A stretch of DNA of 64,000 nt from Entomomonas sp945283395 (GCA_946480835.1 CAMLLC010000001.1:186001-250000); one strand, 5' to 3'; shown: positions 9,713 through 19,959, counted from the first letter of the stretch. The notes: generated by a model not told the origin, from the letters alone. A program made the numbers and translations.

Positions 9713-10999
9713 TTAAGCATCCTGTGTTGCTGATTTCTGACCTTCATCCTTACTATTTGTATAAATCAACAAAGGTTTGCCACCAGTAACTACACTTTCA
9801 TCAATAAAAACTTTGCTGATATCTTGATGAGAAGGTATTTCATACATGGTATCTAGTAGTATACCCTCTAAAATAGAACGCAACCCACGAGCACCCGTTT
9901 TTCGTTCAAATGCTTTCTTGGCAATTGCTTTTATAGCATCATCACGAAATTCAAGTTCAACGCTTTCCATTTCAAATAATTTTCCATACTGTTTGGTTAA
10001 AGCATTTTTAGGTTCGGTTAGAATTTGAATTAATGCTTCTTCATTTAACTCTTCTAAAGTGGCAATTACAGGTAAACGCCCCACAAACTCAGGAATTAAA
10101 CCAAATTTCACTAAATCTTCTGGTTCAACATGACTTAGTGACTCTCCTAGTTGTTTAATCACTTTTTTGCTACGTACTTCAGCATTGAAGCCTATGCCTC
10201 CTGGCTCAGAACGATTCTGTATAACTTTTTCTAAGCCAGCAAAAGCACCACCACAAATAAATAAAATATTCTTAGTATCCACTTGCAAAAATTCTTGCTG
10301 AGGATGCTTACGCCCACCTTGTGGAGGAACTGAGGCTACGGTGCCTTCTATTAACTTTAACAAAGCTTGTTGCACGCCTTCCCCTGACACATCGCGCGTG
10401 ATAGATGGGTTATCAGATTTGCGAGATATTTTATCTATTTCATCTATATAGACAATTCCCATTTGGGCTTTTTCTATATCATAATCACAACGTTGCAATA
10501 GCTTTTGAATAATATTTTCAACATCCTCACCAACATAACCGGCTTCGGTCAAGGTTGTTGCATCAGCTATTGCAAATGGTACATTAAGTAATCTAGCTAA
10601 CGTTTCTGCTAATAAAGTTTTACCTGATCCTGTTGGGCCTATCAGCAAAATATTACTTTTACCCAACTCAATCTCATCCTTTTTATCGCGGCGATTTAAG
10701 CGTTTATAATGATTATAGACCGCAACGGCTAAAATTTTCTTAGCTCGCTCTTGTCCAATAACATATTGATCTAAAATACTGCTAATCTCTTTGGGCGAAG
10801 GTAATTTGTTTTCCTCTACTCCATCAATCTGTTGGTCTTGAATTTCTTCACGAATAATATCATCACATAGACCGACACATTCATCACAAATAAATACATC
10901 AGGGCCAGCAATTAACTTACGCACCTCATGTTGGCTCTTTCCACAAAAAGAACAGTAAAGTAATTTACCGTTATCATCACCATTATGAATATCAGTCAT
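9713..10999 (-). CDS. clpX: ClpX, ATPase subunit of the ClpXP protease
   Basis: A hexameric AAA+ unfoldase of 428 aa that feeds tagged substrates to ClpP. The N-terminal zinc-binding domain has the four cysteines of CSFCGKSQ and FICDECVGLC. Walker A is GPTGSGKT, Walker B is IVYIDEIDK, and the sensor region includes SGEGVQQALLKLIEG. The IGFNAEV stretch (as IGF) is the ClpP-docking loop of the family. It follows clpP by 76 bases and precedes lon, the standard order. Confidence 0.97.
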   Translation of the reverse strand: MTDIHNGDDNGKLLYCSFCGKSQHEVRKLIAGPDVFICDECVGLCDDIIREEIQDQQIDGVEENKLPSPKEISSILDQYVIGQERAKKILAVAVYNHYKRLNRRDKKDEIELGKSNILLIGPTGSGKTLLAETLARLLNVPFAIADATTLTEAGYVGEDVENIIQKLLQRCDYDIEKAQMGIVYIDEIDKISRKSDNPSITRDVSGEGVQQALLKLIEGTVASVPPQGGRKHPQQEFLQVDTKNILFICGGAFAGLEKVIQNRSEPGGIGFNAEVRSKKVIKQLGESLSHVEPEDLVKFGLIPEFVGRLPVIATLEELNEEALIQILTEPKNALTKQYGKLFEMESVELEFRDDAIKAIAKKAFERKTGARGLRSILEGILLDTMYEIPSHQDISKVFIDESVVTGGKPLLIYTNSKDEGQKSATQDA

Positions 11000-11075
11000 T
11001 CAATTAATCCAAATTTCAAGTATTTAAAAGGTAAATTGGGTCTAACTTGATCTTTTTCAAGTATTACTTTACCAC

Positions 11076-11717
11076 TTATCCCTTAATAGCCTCGCGGCTA
11101 GTCAATACTTTATCAATTAAACCATACTCTACAGAAGCTTGTGCACTCATAAAGTTATCACGATCAGTATCACGAGCAATAATATCAAGAGGTTGACCAG
11201 TATGTTTAGCCAATATCTCATTCAATCTTTCTCTAATACCTAAAATTTCACGCGCATGGATTTCAATATCTGATGCTTGTCCTTGAAAGCCACCTAAAGG
11301 TTGGTGAATCATCACTCTTGCATGGGATAAAGCATATCTTTTACCGGCGGCACCACCTGCTAATAATAAGGCTCCCATACTCGCCGCTTGCCCCATACAA
11401 ATGGTAGATACATCAGGCTTGATAAATTGCATAGTATCATAAATAGCCATACCAGCTGTTACTACACCACCAGGTGAATTAATGTATAGATGAATATCTT
11501 TATCAGGGTTTTCTGCCTCTAAAAAAAGTAATTGAGCTACTACTAGGTTAGCCATGTAATCTTCAACTTGCCCAACCAAAAAAATAACTCTTTCTTTTAG
11601 TAATCGTGAATAAATATCATAAGCTCTTTCCCCTCGTGGTGATTGCTCAACAACCATTGGTACTAAACCACCTGTAGCTTCGATGTTGGTCATCTGTTGT
11701 AAAATAGATTTTGACAC
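11076..11717 (-). CDS. clpP: ClpP, proteolytic subunit
   Basis: A 213-aa serine peptidase that forms the double heptameric chamber of ClpXP. The catalytic triad is visible: Ser113 in MGQAASMGALL, His138 in ARVMIHQPLGG and Asp187 in ARDTDRDNF. The numbering is offset by two from the E. coli precursor. The first 15 or so residues are probably a propeptide removed by self-cleavage. The length equals that recalled for Pseudomonas ClpP. It lies between tig and clpX on the same strand. Confidence 0.97.
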   Translation of the reverse strand: MSKSILQQMTNIEATGGLVPMVVEQSPRGERAYDIYSRLLKERVIFLVGQVEDYMANLVVAQLLFLEAENPDKDIHLYINSPGGVVTAGMAIYDTMQFIKPDVSTICMGQAASMGALLLAGGAAGKRYALSHARVMIHQPLGGFQGQASDIEIHAREILGIRERLNEILAKHTGQPLDIIARDTDRDNFMSAQASVEYGLIDKVLTSREAIKG

Positions 11718-11754
11718 GTTATTTCCTCAATTACTTTATCTAAAGGTGTAATAA

Positions 11755-11771
11755 GCCAGCATAAAGCTGGC
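11755..11771 (-). terminator. Short G+C-rich hairpin between tig and clpP
   Basis: A perfect 6-bp stem GCCAGC/GCTGGC around the loop ATAAA lies 25 bases past the tig stop. No long T tract follows on the minus strand, so it may attenuate or process the transcript rather than end it. Confidence 0.4.
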
Positions 11772-11795
11772 CTATGATGAGTTACTATACTACCC

Positions 11796-13112
11796 TTATA
11801 TATCTAAATGCATTTTTTCATTAGGTTTAACTGCATCTTGATAAACCATAGCTTCATTTGTTACTTTAATCTGACTTAATAATAAGTCAACCACTTGATC
11901 CTCCAAAACAACAGAACGAATACCCTCTAACCCTTTTTTATCCTCATTCAATTGTTTAATAACTTCTTGTGGTTCTTCATAAACAGAAGCTATTTCTTCT
12001 ATCATAGCATTAACTCGTTGTTCATCGACTTTGAGTTCATTTTTATCAATAATTTTTCTGACTATCAATCCTAATAAAATACGATTCTTGGCTTTTTCTT
12101 TAAAGCGGTCAAAAGGAAAATCTTGAGGATTTAGCTTCATACCATACTGAGAATTCATTTGGTTAATAGATTGATCACGTAACGAAGAGGCTTCGCTATT
12201 TATCCATACACGAGGTAAATCACAATCATATTTTTTCAATAAAGCTGCAAACACTTGATTTTTGATCTTACTTCTGATTGCTTGGCGCAATTCACGTTCC
12301 ATATTTTTACGAACTTCAGCAACAAATTTTGGTTTGTCCCCATCAACCATTCCATAACGCTTAAATAACTCATTATCGATAGGCGCTAACTCTATTTCTT
12401 CTACTTTTGTCACTTTTACCGTAAATTCAACTTCTTTACCCGCTAAATTTTCTGCATGGTAGTCAGCAGGGAAAGTTACTTTAAAAGTACGTTCTTCATC
12501 CTTTTTAATACCTATTAAAGCATCTTCAAAACCTGGGATCATTTGTTTTGAACCTAACTCTAAGGCTTGTTCCTTAGCAGTTCCACCTTCAAAAGATTCA
12601 CCGTCTAATTTACCAACAAAATCGATGATAACCCTATCCCCTTCTTGGGCAGCCTTATCTACCTCTTTAAAAGTTGATGCTTGCTTTCTTAAAGCTGTTA
12701 TCATTTCTTCAATATCAGCTTCCGTTAATTCGTGCTCTGGACGAATAATCTCAATATCAGAATGATCTACTACTTCAATTTCTGGTGGCATCACATCAAA
12801 ATCTACCACAAAACTAAAATCTTTCCCTTGAACAAATTCACTCGGTTCAAAAGCTACGGGCTGACCAGCAGGTGCAATATTTTGATCTTTTAAAGCCTGT
12901 TCAAATTTTTCCCACATAATATCTTGCAATATACTGGATTGATAACGCTTTTCAGTGGCTTTAGATACTTTACCAGGACGAAAACCATTCATTTTCGCAT
13001 GACTAACCGCATTTTTTAAACGTTTGCCTAGTTCTGACTGTACCAGAGCACCTGGCAGCTCTATTGTCATACGGCGCGCAATAGCAGAAGTGTTTTCAAC
13101 TGAAACTTGCAT
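11796..13112 (-). CDS. tig: Trigger factor, ribosome-associated chaperone and PPIase
   Basis: A 438-aa chaperone that binds nascent chains at the ribosome exit. The N-terminal ribosome-binding domain carries the signature GFRPGKVSK (about residues 40-50). An FKBP-type PPIase domain follows (about 150-245; VIIDFVGKLDGESFEGG and the GFEDALIG stretch), then the C-terminal helical arms. The frame extends eight codons upstream to 13136, but the Met at 13112 gives MQVSVENTSAIARR, the usual family start, with a GAGGA site seven bases before it. It heads the tig-clpP-clpX-lon-hupB series. Confidence 0.96.
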   Translation of the reverse strand: MQVSVENTSAIARRMTIELPGALVQSELGKRLKNAVSHAKMNGFRPGKVSKATEKRYQSSILQDIMWEKFEQALKDQNIAPAGQPVAFEPSEFVQGKDFSFVVDFDVMPPEIEVVDHSDIEIIRPEHELTEADIEEMITALRKQASTFKEVDKAAQEGDRVIIDFVGKLDGESFEGGTAKEQALELGSKQMIPGFEDALIGIKKDEERTFKVTFPADYHAENLAGKEVEFTVKVTKVEEIELAPIDNELFKRYGMVDGDKPKFVAEVRKNMERELRQAIRSKIKNQVFAALLKKYDCDLPRVWINSEASSLRDQSINQMNSQYGMKLNPQDFPFDRFKEKAKNRILLGLIVRKIIDKNELKVDEQRVNAMIEEIASVYEEPQEVIKQLNEDKKGLEGIRSVVLEDQVVDLLLSQIKVTNEAMVYQDAVKPNEKMHLDI

Positions 13113-13426
13113 GAATATTCCTCGTAGCACATACAATTAAGTTTAGGGACTTAAGTCCTTATAATAAAAAGTCGCTATTTTAGAATGTTATTCAAAATAA
13201 GTCATCCTAAAAGCTCAATAAAAACTATAACAATTAAAAAAAATATGAAATACTATCTTTTAGCTTAAGTATTTTTTGCAGTTAACATAGGCCTAACAAG
13301 CAAAATATGAAAATTAACTAAATAAAATATAATCAATCTAAACGGCTGTATAAATAGATATGCTAAAATTATGTTCCGTTTAAACTAAATATTATCTATT
13401 TGCCGATTAATTAGGGATGCAATTTA

Positions 13427-14755
13427 ATGCATAAAATCACCCTGTATCATTTGCGTTTTTTTGCGTATTTGCCTCTTATTATTATTGCTTTTGTTGGTCA
13501 ATTTACCAATTATCTATCCCAAACCACTTTTATCGTATTACTATGTTTAGCAATTATTACACCCTGCATTGGGTATCTTTCCTCTTTAACAGATTCCCAT
13601 GATCCATTAGCGCTAGTATTATTAGATGCTATAGTAGTAAGTTTTATAACCCTATTATTTGGTTTTACTAATATCCTAACATTAGTGTTTATTGTTATTA
13701 TTATCTTTAATTCTTATATAAATACTAATGCTAGATATACCTTGCTTACCCTGTTAATTATTCTTTGCTTTATTTTAATTGTTTCTATTTTAATTGACTC
13801 CACCTTCTTTTCTCAGCCGCCTGATAATTTACTCATTTGCTATATATCTTTTGCAGGATTTTATTTTTGTATGTGTGGTCGCTATTTTCATCAAGGTGAA
13901 ATGGAAAAAAAGAAATTACGCCAGCAGATTAATCATATTGAAAAAGAGCAACAATTGACGGCTAAAAAATTAAATAAATACCTATCACCCCAGATCTGGG
14001 AATCATTTTTTGGATTAAAAAAATATGACCGAATCGAAACTAGTCGAAAAAAATTGACCGTCTTTTTTTCTGACATTAAAGGTTTCACTCAACTGTCAGA
14101 GGAGCTTGAAGCAGAAGCACTAACAGAAATGTTAAATCATTATTTAACTGAAATGTCCAATATTGCTCAAAGTTATAATGGAACTATAGATAAATTTATT
14201 GGCGATAGCATGATGATCTTTTTTGGAGACACTAATAGTTTAGGAGCTAAAAATGATGCAATTGCAGCCACAAGTATGGCATTAGCCATGCAAAAGCACA
14301 TGAAGAGCATTCGTAATTATTGGTTATCCAGAGGCATTAACCACCAGTTAGAAATACGCATGGGAATCAATACAGGTTTTTGTACGGTGGGCAACTTTGG
14401 GGCTAACACTCGTATGGACTATACTGCTATAGGACGCGAAGTAAACCTTGCAAGTCGATTAGAAAATGCTGCTAATCCCGGTGAAATACTTATTTCGGAG
14501 GAGACCTATGGCCTTATTAAAGATATAGTTCTCTGTCGAGATAAAGGCGAAATTTCAGTCAAAGGTTTTTCTAAACCTACCAGAATTTATACAGTTTTAG
14601 GCCTAAGACAAAACCTTGTCACTGAAAACTGTTATATTGAGCATGATACTAAAGGTTTTTCAGTTTATCTAGATAGTGTGAATATAGACCCAGAAGAAAA
14701 ATTTAAAATTATTGAGATGTTAGAAGGTGCTATAGATAGCTTGAAAGATAAATAA
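13427..14755 (+). CDS. cyaB: Membrane-bound class III adenylate cyclase (CyaB-like)
   Basis: A 442-aa enzyme making cAMP from ATP. The N-terminal half (about 10-150) has about six hydrophobic helices, probably a MASE2-type sensor. A linker with KYLSPQIWESFFG (about 185) leads into a cyclase domain with the metal-binding aspartates in VFFSDIKGFTQLSEEL and FIGDSMMIFFG, and the purine-site segment RMDYTAIGREVNLASRLE. The linker and the tail after the catalytic domain resemble Pseudomonas aeruginosa CyaB. That protein supplies cAMP to Vfr and controls twitching, which fits fimL and the pil genes elsewhere in the window. Guanylate cyclase activity is unlikely. It is divergent from tig and looks monocistronic. 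Confidence 0.82.
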   Translation: MHKITLYHLRFFAYLPLIIIAFVGQFTNYLSQTTFIVLLCLAIITPCIGYLSSLTDSHDPLALVLLDAIVVSFITLLFGFTNILTLVFIVIIIFNSYINTNARYTLLTLLIILCFILIVSILIDSTFFSQPPDNLLICYISFAGFYFCMCGRYFHQGEMEKKKLRQQINHIEKEQQLTAKKLNKYLSPQIWESFFGLKKYDRIETSRKKLTVFFSDIKGFTQLSEELEAEALTEMLNHYLTEMSNIAQSYNGTIDKFIGDSMMIFFGDTNSLGAKNDAIAATSMALAMQKHMKSIRNYWLSRGINHQLEIRMGINTGFCTVGNFGANTRMDYTAIGREVNLASRLENAANPGEILISEETYGLIKDIVLCRDKGEISVKGFSKPTRIYTVLGLRQNLVTENCYIEHDTKGFSVYLDSVNIDPEEKFKIIEMLEGAIDSLKDK

Positions 14756-14954
14756 TAAGTGAGCTATATATCTTGGGGCTAGTTAACCTGTAAAATTGCT
14801 TAACATTGGCAAAAAATAATTAATTACATCAATTAGTATCCTTTATAAGGTATTTTTTATAACATGACTATCAACTAGTTATTTTTAACCCTTGACTTGA
14901 TTCCTTATAGACTTTCAGGAAAAAGCCATCACATCACATAGGCTATTTATTAAA

Positions 14955-16109
14955 ATGTTAAAATTAAATAGTAAACTCCCTAACTTAGGTATCACTATTT
15001 TTACTCGCATGTCACAATTAGCCAATCAAACTAGTGCTATTAACCTATCTCAAGGTTTTCCTGATTTTGATGGCCCTTTCGCACTCAGAGAGGCAGCAGC
15101 ACAATTTACTCTCCAAGGCCACAATCAATACGCCCCCATGATAGGGATTGCAGCCTTAAGAGAGCAAGTCGCCAAAAAAATCAAATTTTTTTATAATAAA
15201 AATCTTGATGAAAATAACGAGTTGACCATTACCCCAGGGGCTACGCAAGCTATTTTTTGTGCTATTCAAGCTACTGTTCATACAGGCGAGGAAGTTATTG
15301 TATTTGACCCTTGCTACGATTGTTACGAACCTGCTATACATCTAGCAGGAGGGCATTGTGTTCATATTCCTCTAACCTTACCCAACTTTACTATAGATTG
15401 GCAACATTTAACGGATGCTATCAATCCCAAAACTCGCTTGATTATCTTAAATAATCCTCATAATCCTAGTGGCACAATATTATCTGCTAGTGACTTAGCC
15501 CAGTTAGCCGATTTAATAAAAGATAAAGCCATTTTTCTTATAGCTGATGAGGTCTATGAACATTTGGTATATGATCAAACTACCCATCATAGTTTGCTAA
15601 AAAATACTGAACTTTTTGCAAAATCCTTTGTTATCAGTTCGTTTGGTAAAAGCTTTCATGTGACAGGCTGGAAAGTGGGTTACGTTGCTGCGCCACCAGT
15701 ACTTACAAACGAATTCCGAAAAATTCATCAATATGTTAGTTTTTCAACAACTACGCCTCTGCAATTTGCTTTAGCTGATTTTATGGCAAAATATCCCAAC
15801 CATTTAATAGAATTAGCTGACTTTTACCAACAGAAAAGGGATTTATTTTGTAATCTACTAACTGCTTCAAAATTTAGCTTTAGTGCAGCACAAGGCACCT
15901 ATTTTCAACTGCTAGATTATAGTAAAATTAAGCCGCATGCTAATGATTTACAAATGGTTGACTGGTTAGCCAAAGAACATGGTATAGCAGCTATTCCTAT
16001 TTCTGTTTTCTATGAAACAGCCCCTAGCTCATTACGCTTTATACGTTTATGTTTTGCCAAACAAGATAGTACCCTAAGTCAGGCTGCGGAGAGATTATGC
16101 GCAATTTAA
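14955..16109 (+). CDS. Fold-type I aminotransferase (methionine/glutamine transaminase type)
   Basis: A cytosolic PLP enzyme of 384 aa. The Schiff-base lysine is K232 in SSFGKSFHVTGWKVGY. NNPHNPSGT and IADEVYEHLVYD are typical of the YbdL/kynurenine aminotransferase group. These enzymes often use glutamine as amino donor to re-aminate 2-keto acids, including the methionine keto acid. The next gene overlaps by 13 bases and encodes an omega-amidase-like nitrilase, which removes the 2-oxoglutaramate formed from glutamine. This makes a coupled salvage pair (inference from family knowledge and overlap). Exact substrate range is not shown by the sequence. Confidence 0.85.
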   Translation: MLKLNSKLPNLGITIFTRMSQLANQTSAINLSQGFPDFDGPFALREAAAQFTLQGHNQYAPMIGIAALREQVAKKIKFFYNKNLDENNELTITPGATQAIFCAIQATVHTGEEVIVFDPCYDCYEPAIHLAGGHCVHIPLTLPNFTIDWQHLTDAINPKTRLIILNNPHNPSGTILSASDLAQLADLIKDKAIFLIADEVYEHLVYDQTTHHSLLKNTELFAKSFVISSFGKSFHVTGWKVGYVAAPPVLTNEFRKIHQYVSFSTTTPLQFALADFMAKYPNHLIELADFYQQKRDLFCNLLTASKFSFSAAQGTYFQLLDYSKIKPHANDLQMVDWLAKEHGIAAIPISVFYETAPSSLRFIRLCFAKQDSTLSQAAERLCAI

Positions 16110-16879
16110 ATGATTTAACCATTGCAGTGATTCAAACTAACTTAATATGGGAAGATAGTGCAGCGAACAAATCCCACTTTGATCAATTATTAGCTAAGGC
16201 TAATGGTGCTGATTTAGTTATTTTACCTGAAATGTTTACCACGGGCTTTTCTATGCAACCAGAAAAGCTCGCAGAACCAGATGGTGGCGCTACTACGCAG
16301 TGGCTAAAACAATGGGCTTCCGAGTTACAAGCGGTAGTAACGGGTAGCTTGATTATTAGCAATAGTAGGCAACAATACTTTAATAGATTAATATGGGCTA
16401 GACCCGATGCCACGCTTGTTCATTATGACAAAAGACATCTTTTTCGTATGGCTGAGGAGCATAAGCATTATAGTGTTGGCCAGCATCAATTATTAGTAGA
16501 GCATAAAGGCTGGAAAATTCGCCCGTTAATTTGTTATGATCTTCGCTTTCCAGTGTGGAGTCGTGATGCACATAACACAGATTTACTTTTATATGTTGGT
16601 AATTGGCCTAGTAAAAGACGCAAGCAATGGAATCGCTTATTAGCGGCAAGAGCGATTGAAAATCTATGCTTCGCAGTAGGAGTGAATCGTCTTGGAGTAG
16701 ATGGCAATCATTGCTCTTATAGTGGTGATAGCCGTGTTATAGATTATTTGGGAAATATAGTATTAAATTGTAAAGATCAACAAGGTATATTCTTTTATAC
16801 GCTATCTGCTAAACAATTATTATCCTTTAGAGAAAGTTTTCCAGCTTATCAAGATGCTGATCTATTTAGCATTAGCTAG
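16097..16879 (+). CDS. Nitrilase-superfamily omega-amidase (YafV-like)
   Basis: A 260-aa C-N hydrolase with the Glu-Lys-Cys triad: E45 in VILPEMFTTGF, K112 in HYDKRHLFRM and C146 in RPLICYDLRFPVW. Members close to YafV/Nit2 hydrolyse 2-oxoglutaramate or 2-oxosuccinamate to 2-oxo acids and ammonia. The start codon overlaps the end of the preceding aminotransferase by 13 bases, indicating translational coupling and a shared transamination/omega-amidase role. It converges on gpsA with 12 bases between stops. Confidence 0.88.
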   Translation: MRNLNDLTIAVIQTNLIWEDSAANKSHFDQLLAKANGADLVILPEMFTTGFSMQPEKLAEPDGGATTQWLKQWASELQAVVTGSLIISNSRQQYFNRLIWARPDATLVHYDKRHLFRMAEEHKHYSVGQHQLLVEHKGWKIRPLICYDLRFPVWSRDAHNTDLLLYVGNWPSKRRKQWNRLLAARAIENLCFAVGVNRLGVDGNHCSYSGDSRVIDYLGNIVLNCKDQQGIFFYTLSAKQLLSFRESFPAYQDADLFSIS

Positions 16880-16891
16880 CCAGCAACTTTT

Positions 16892-17914
16892 TTAATTAAA
16901 CCCATCAGTTGGAATGAAGTCAACATCTGTCTTAGGTTCTGATGTCATAAGCTTTTGAATAACTTGCTCTACCGTTTTTCCTCCAAATAAAATAGCATAT
17001 AGTGCAGTAATCAACGGCATATAAATAGCTAATTCATCCGCTTTAGCTTTTAATACCTTAACTGTATTAACACCTTCTGCTACTTCACCCAATCTACTAA
17101 CCGCTTCGTCTAATGATAAACCTTGCCCAATAGCATAACCTACTCGAAAATTACGACTTTTAGCAGAACTGCAAGTCACCAACAAGTCCCCTACCCCAGC
17201 TAACCCTAAAAAGGTCATAGGATTGGCACCTAACTTTACAGCAAATCTTGTCATTTCTGCTAAAGCTCTAGTAATTAAGGTAGCTCGGGTATTCTCTCCC
17301 ATTCCCATCGCCACCGACATACCAGACATAATAGCATAGACATTTTTCAAAGCTCCGCCTAATTCAACTCCGTAACGATCTTTACTTGCATAAACGCGGA
17401 AAGTTTTACAATGTAATGCAGCTTGCACTGCACTGCATAAGGTTTTATCTTCACTAGCTATGACAGTAGCTGTTAACGCATGCTCTGCTATTTCTCTCGC
17501 TAAGTTAGGACCAGATAATACTCCTATACGAGCTTGTGGCGCTATTTGCTTTAAAATTTGACTCATTAACAAAAAACTATCAGCTTCAATTCCTTTAGTC
17601 ACACTAACCAATATTTTATTATTAAGTTTGATAGCAATAGGCTGTAATACAACACGTAGAGCATTTGAAGGTAAAGCTATAAAAATAAGTTGAGCCGCAA
17701 TAGCCTGCTGTAAATCTGTGGTAGGTTCCACCAATTTATTAATAGGCACCCCTTTCAAATAGCGAGGATTTTGGTGCTCGTTGCGTATAAAATTAGCCTG
17801 CTGGGCATCTCGCATCCATAAATAAACATTATGACCATTTTCCGCCAATAAATTAGCCAATGCAGTTCCAAAACTCCCGCCACCTAGTACTGCTATCTTT
17901 TGTTGATCACTCAT
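16892..17914 (-). CDS. gpsA: Glycerol-3-phosphate dehydrogenase [NAD(P)+]
   Basis: Makes sn-glycerol-3-phosphate from dihydroxyacetone phosphate for phospholipid synthesis. The 340-aa protein has the N-terminal Rossmann motif AVLGGGSFGTALA, SVTKGIE and LSGPNLAREI in the nucleotide domain, and the catalytic region GVELGGALKNVYAI with its lysine. It is transcribed away from fabA, as in the Pseudomonas gpsA-fabAB neighbourhood. The divergent spacer of about 250 bases should hold both promoters. Confidence 0.95.
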   Translation of the reverse strand: MSDQQKIAVLGGGSFGTALANLLAENGHNVYLWMRDAQQANFIRNEHQNPRYLKGVPINKLVEPTTDLQQAIAAQLIFIALPSNALRVVLQPIAIKLNNKILVSVTKGIEADSFLLMSQILKQIAPQARIGVLSGPNLAREIAEHALTATVIASEDKTLCSAVQAALHCKTFRVYASKDRYGVELGGALKNVYAIMSGMSVAMGMGENTRATLITRALAEMTRFAVKLGANPMTFLGLAGVGDLLVTCSSAKSRNFRVGYAIGQGLSLDEAVSRLGEVAEGVNTVKVLKAKADELAIYMPLITALYAILFGGKTVEQVIQKLMTSEPKTDVDFIPTDGFN

Positions 17915-18165
17915 ATCGAAACTCTTTATTTTTTATAACATATCATCCAAGCTATATAATTTAATATTAAGTAATGCTTCCCTTTTTACAATACCTATAT
18001 TTTTAAAACATTAAAAGGTAAAATATACACCTAACTAATAAGCTACTACTTTTAAAATTAGATTTATCACTCATGTTTATTCCTATAAGATGGTTGATAT
18101 CATAATAGCTAATAGTTTAGTAAGTGGCTATATATATCTATGATTATAAATGATAAGGAGTTTAC

Positions 18166-18681
18166 ATGACCCAGAAGCACAGTTATTCCTATGAAGATTT
18201 GCTTAGTTGCAGTCGAGGAGAGCTGTTTGGTCCTGGTAATGCACAATTACCTGCCCCTAATATGTTAATGATGGATCGCATCACTAATATCAATGAGACA
18301 GGCGGAAAATATGATAAAGGTGAAATTATTGCAGAACTAGATATTCATCCAGATCTTTGGTTTTTTCAATGTCATTTTATAGGTGATCCTGTGATGCCTG
18401 GCTGTTTAGGTCTTGATGCATTATGGCAATTAGTAGGTTTTTATTTAGGTTGGAAAGGCAATCCAGGGCGTGGTAGAGCGCTAGGTGCTGGGGAAGTTAA
18501 ATTCTCAGGTCAAGTGGTTCCTACTGCGAAAAAATTGATTTATCATATTCACATTAAACGTACTATTAGCCGTGGTTTAATATTAGCTATTGCCGATGGT
18601 ACATTAAGCGTAGATGGTAAGGAAATTTATAGTGCCGATAGCTTACGTGTCGGTTTATTTTCTTCTACTGATAACTTCTAA
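18166..18681 (+). CDS. fabA: 3-hydroxydecanoyl-ACP dehydratase/isomerase
   Basis: Introduces the cis double bond at C10 in the anaerobic unsaturated fatty acid pathway. At 171 aa it is full length; catalytic His70 (FFQCHFIGDP) and Asp84 (GCLGLDALWQ) keep the E. coli numbering exactly. A GATAAGGAG site precedes the ATG. fabB begins 13 bases after its stop, so the pair is an operon. No FabR or DesT operator was identified with confidence. Confidence 0.97.
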   Translation: MTQKHSYSYEDLLSCSRGELFGPGNAQLPAPNMLMMDRITNINETGGKYDKGEIIAELDIHPDLWFFQCHFIGDPVMPGCLGLDALWQLVGFYLGWKGNPGRGRALGAGEVKFSGQVVPTAKKLIYHIHIKRTISRGLILAIADGTLSVDGKEIYSADSLRVGLFSSTDNF

Positions 18682-18694
18682 AGGTTATATTCGT

Positions 18695-19915
18695 ATGCAT
18701 CGTGTTGTAATTACTGGTTTAGGCATAACATCTTGCCTAGGCAATGATAAAGAAACTGTAGCTTCAAGTCTTCGCTCTAGTCGTTCTGGTATTCGCTTTA
18801 ATCCAGAATATGCAGAGATGGGATTACGTAGCCATGTATGTGGTTCAATAAACTTAGATTTAGATGCGCTCATTGATCGAAAAGTAAAACGCTTTATGGG
18901 AAATGCAGCTGCTTTCTCTTACCTTGCAATGCAGCAAGCTATTCAAGATGCTCAACTCACCGAAGAACAAGTATCTAATCCCAGAGTAGGATTAATTGCT
19001 GGCAGTGGTGGAGCATCTACTTTTAATCAAATGGAAGCATTAGATACCCTCAGAGAAAAAGGTATCAAACGGGTAGGTCCATATAGAGTAACTCGTACTA
19101 TGGGGAGTACTGTTTCAGCTTGTTTAGCCACCCCTTTTAAGATTAAAGGACTTAACTATTCTGTCTCTTCTGCTTGTGCAACTTCAGCTCATTGCATTGG
19201 CATTGCAATGGAGCAAATCCAACTAGGCAAACAAGATTTGATTTTTGCTGGTGGTGGCGAAGAAGAGCATTGGACCCAATCCTTTTTATTTGATGCCATG
19301 GGAGCACTTTCTACGCAGTATAATGCAACGCCTGAAAAAGCCTCTCGGGCCTATGATGCTAATCGTGATGGTTTTGTTATTGCTGGTGGCGGTGGCATGT
19401 TAGTAGTGGAAGAGCTAGAACATGCTTTAAAACGAGGCGCCAAAATCTATGCAGAGTTAGTAGGTTATGCAGCAACTTCTGATGGCTATGATATGGTTGC
19501 ACCTAATGGCGATGGAGCTATACGTTGCATGCAACAAGCACTAGCTACCGTGCAAGGACCTATTGACTACCTTAATACCCATGGCACTTCAACACCTGTA
19601 GGCGATTTAGCAGAAATTAACGCTGTTCGCGAAGTATTTAAAAATGGCTATGTACCTGCTATTAGCTCTACCAAGAGTTTATCAGGCCACTCATTAGGGG
19701 CGGCTGGAGTGCAAGAAGCCATTTATAGTTTATTAATGCTGGAAGGTAATTTTATAGCTGGTTCAGCTAATATAGAAAACTTGGATCCGCAAATTGCAGA
19801 CCTTCCTATTCAAACTAAAACTAAAGAAAATATCACGTTAAACCGTGTTATGTCTAATAGTTTTGGCTTTGGTGGTACTAACGCTACTCTTATTTTCCAA
19901 CGTTTTAATGGTTAA
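18695..19915 (+). CDS. fabB: 3-oxoacyl-ACP synthase I
   Basis: A condensing enzyme that elongates the unsaturated acyl chain made by FabA. The 406-aa thiolase-fold protein has the active-site Cys161 in SVSSACATSAHC and the histidines of LNTHGTSTPVGD and KSLSGHSLGAAG. The open frame extends 27 codons upstream into fabA, but the ATG at 18695 starts MHRVVITGLGITSCLG as in the family and has an AAAGG site at the fabA stop. Confidence 0.96.
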   Translation: MHRVVITGLGITSCLGNDKETVASSLRSSRSGIRFNPEYAEMGLRSHVCGSINLDLDALIDRKVKRFMGNAAAFSYLAMQQAIQDAQLTEEQVSNPRVGLIAGSGGASTFNQMEALDTLREKGIKRVGPYRVTRTMGSTVSACLATPFKIKGLNYSVSSACATSAHCIGIAMEQIQLGKQDLIFAGGGEEEHWTQSFLFDAMGALSTQYNATPEKASRAYDANRDGFVIAGGGGMLVVEELEHALKRGAKIYAELVGYAATSDGYDMVAPNGDGAIRCMQQALATVQGPIDYLNTHGTSTPVGDLAEINAVREVFKNGYVPAISSTKSLSGHSLGAAGVQEAIYSLLMLEGNFIAGSANIENLDPQIADLPIQTKTKENITLNRVMSNSFGFGGTNATLIFQRFNG

Positions 19916-19922
19916 TTATTTA

Positions 19923-19959
19923 TAATAAGTTAAGGGCTGGTAAGCCCTTTAACTTATTA
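19923..19959. terminator. Long inverted repeat between fabB and mlaA (bidirectional terminator)
   Basis: A 16-bp stem (TAATAAGTTAAGGGCT with AGCCCTTTAACTTATTA, one bulged T) with a 4-base loop lies between the convergent fabB and mlaA stops. The A+T-rich outer stem supplies U-rich ends in both directions. Confidence 0.75.

Noticed and set aside
18614..18694. Upstream extension of fabB into fabA
   Set aside because: The extra 27 residues lie in another frame of fabA and the family starts at the Met at 18695.
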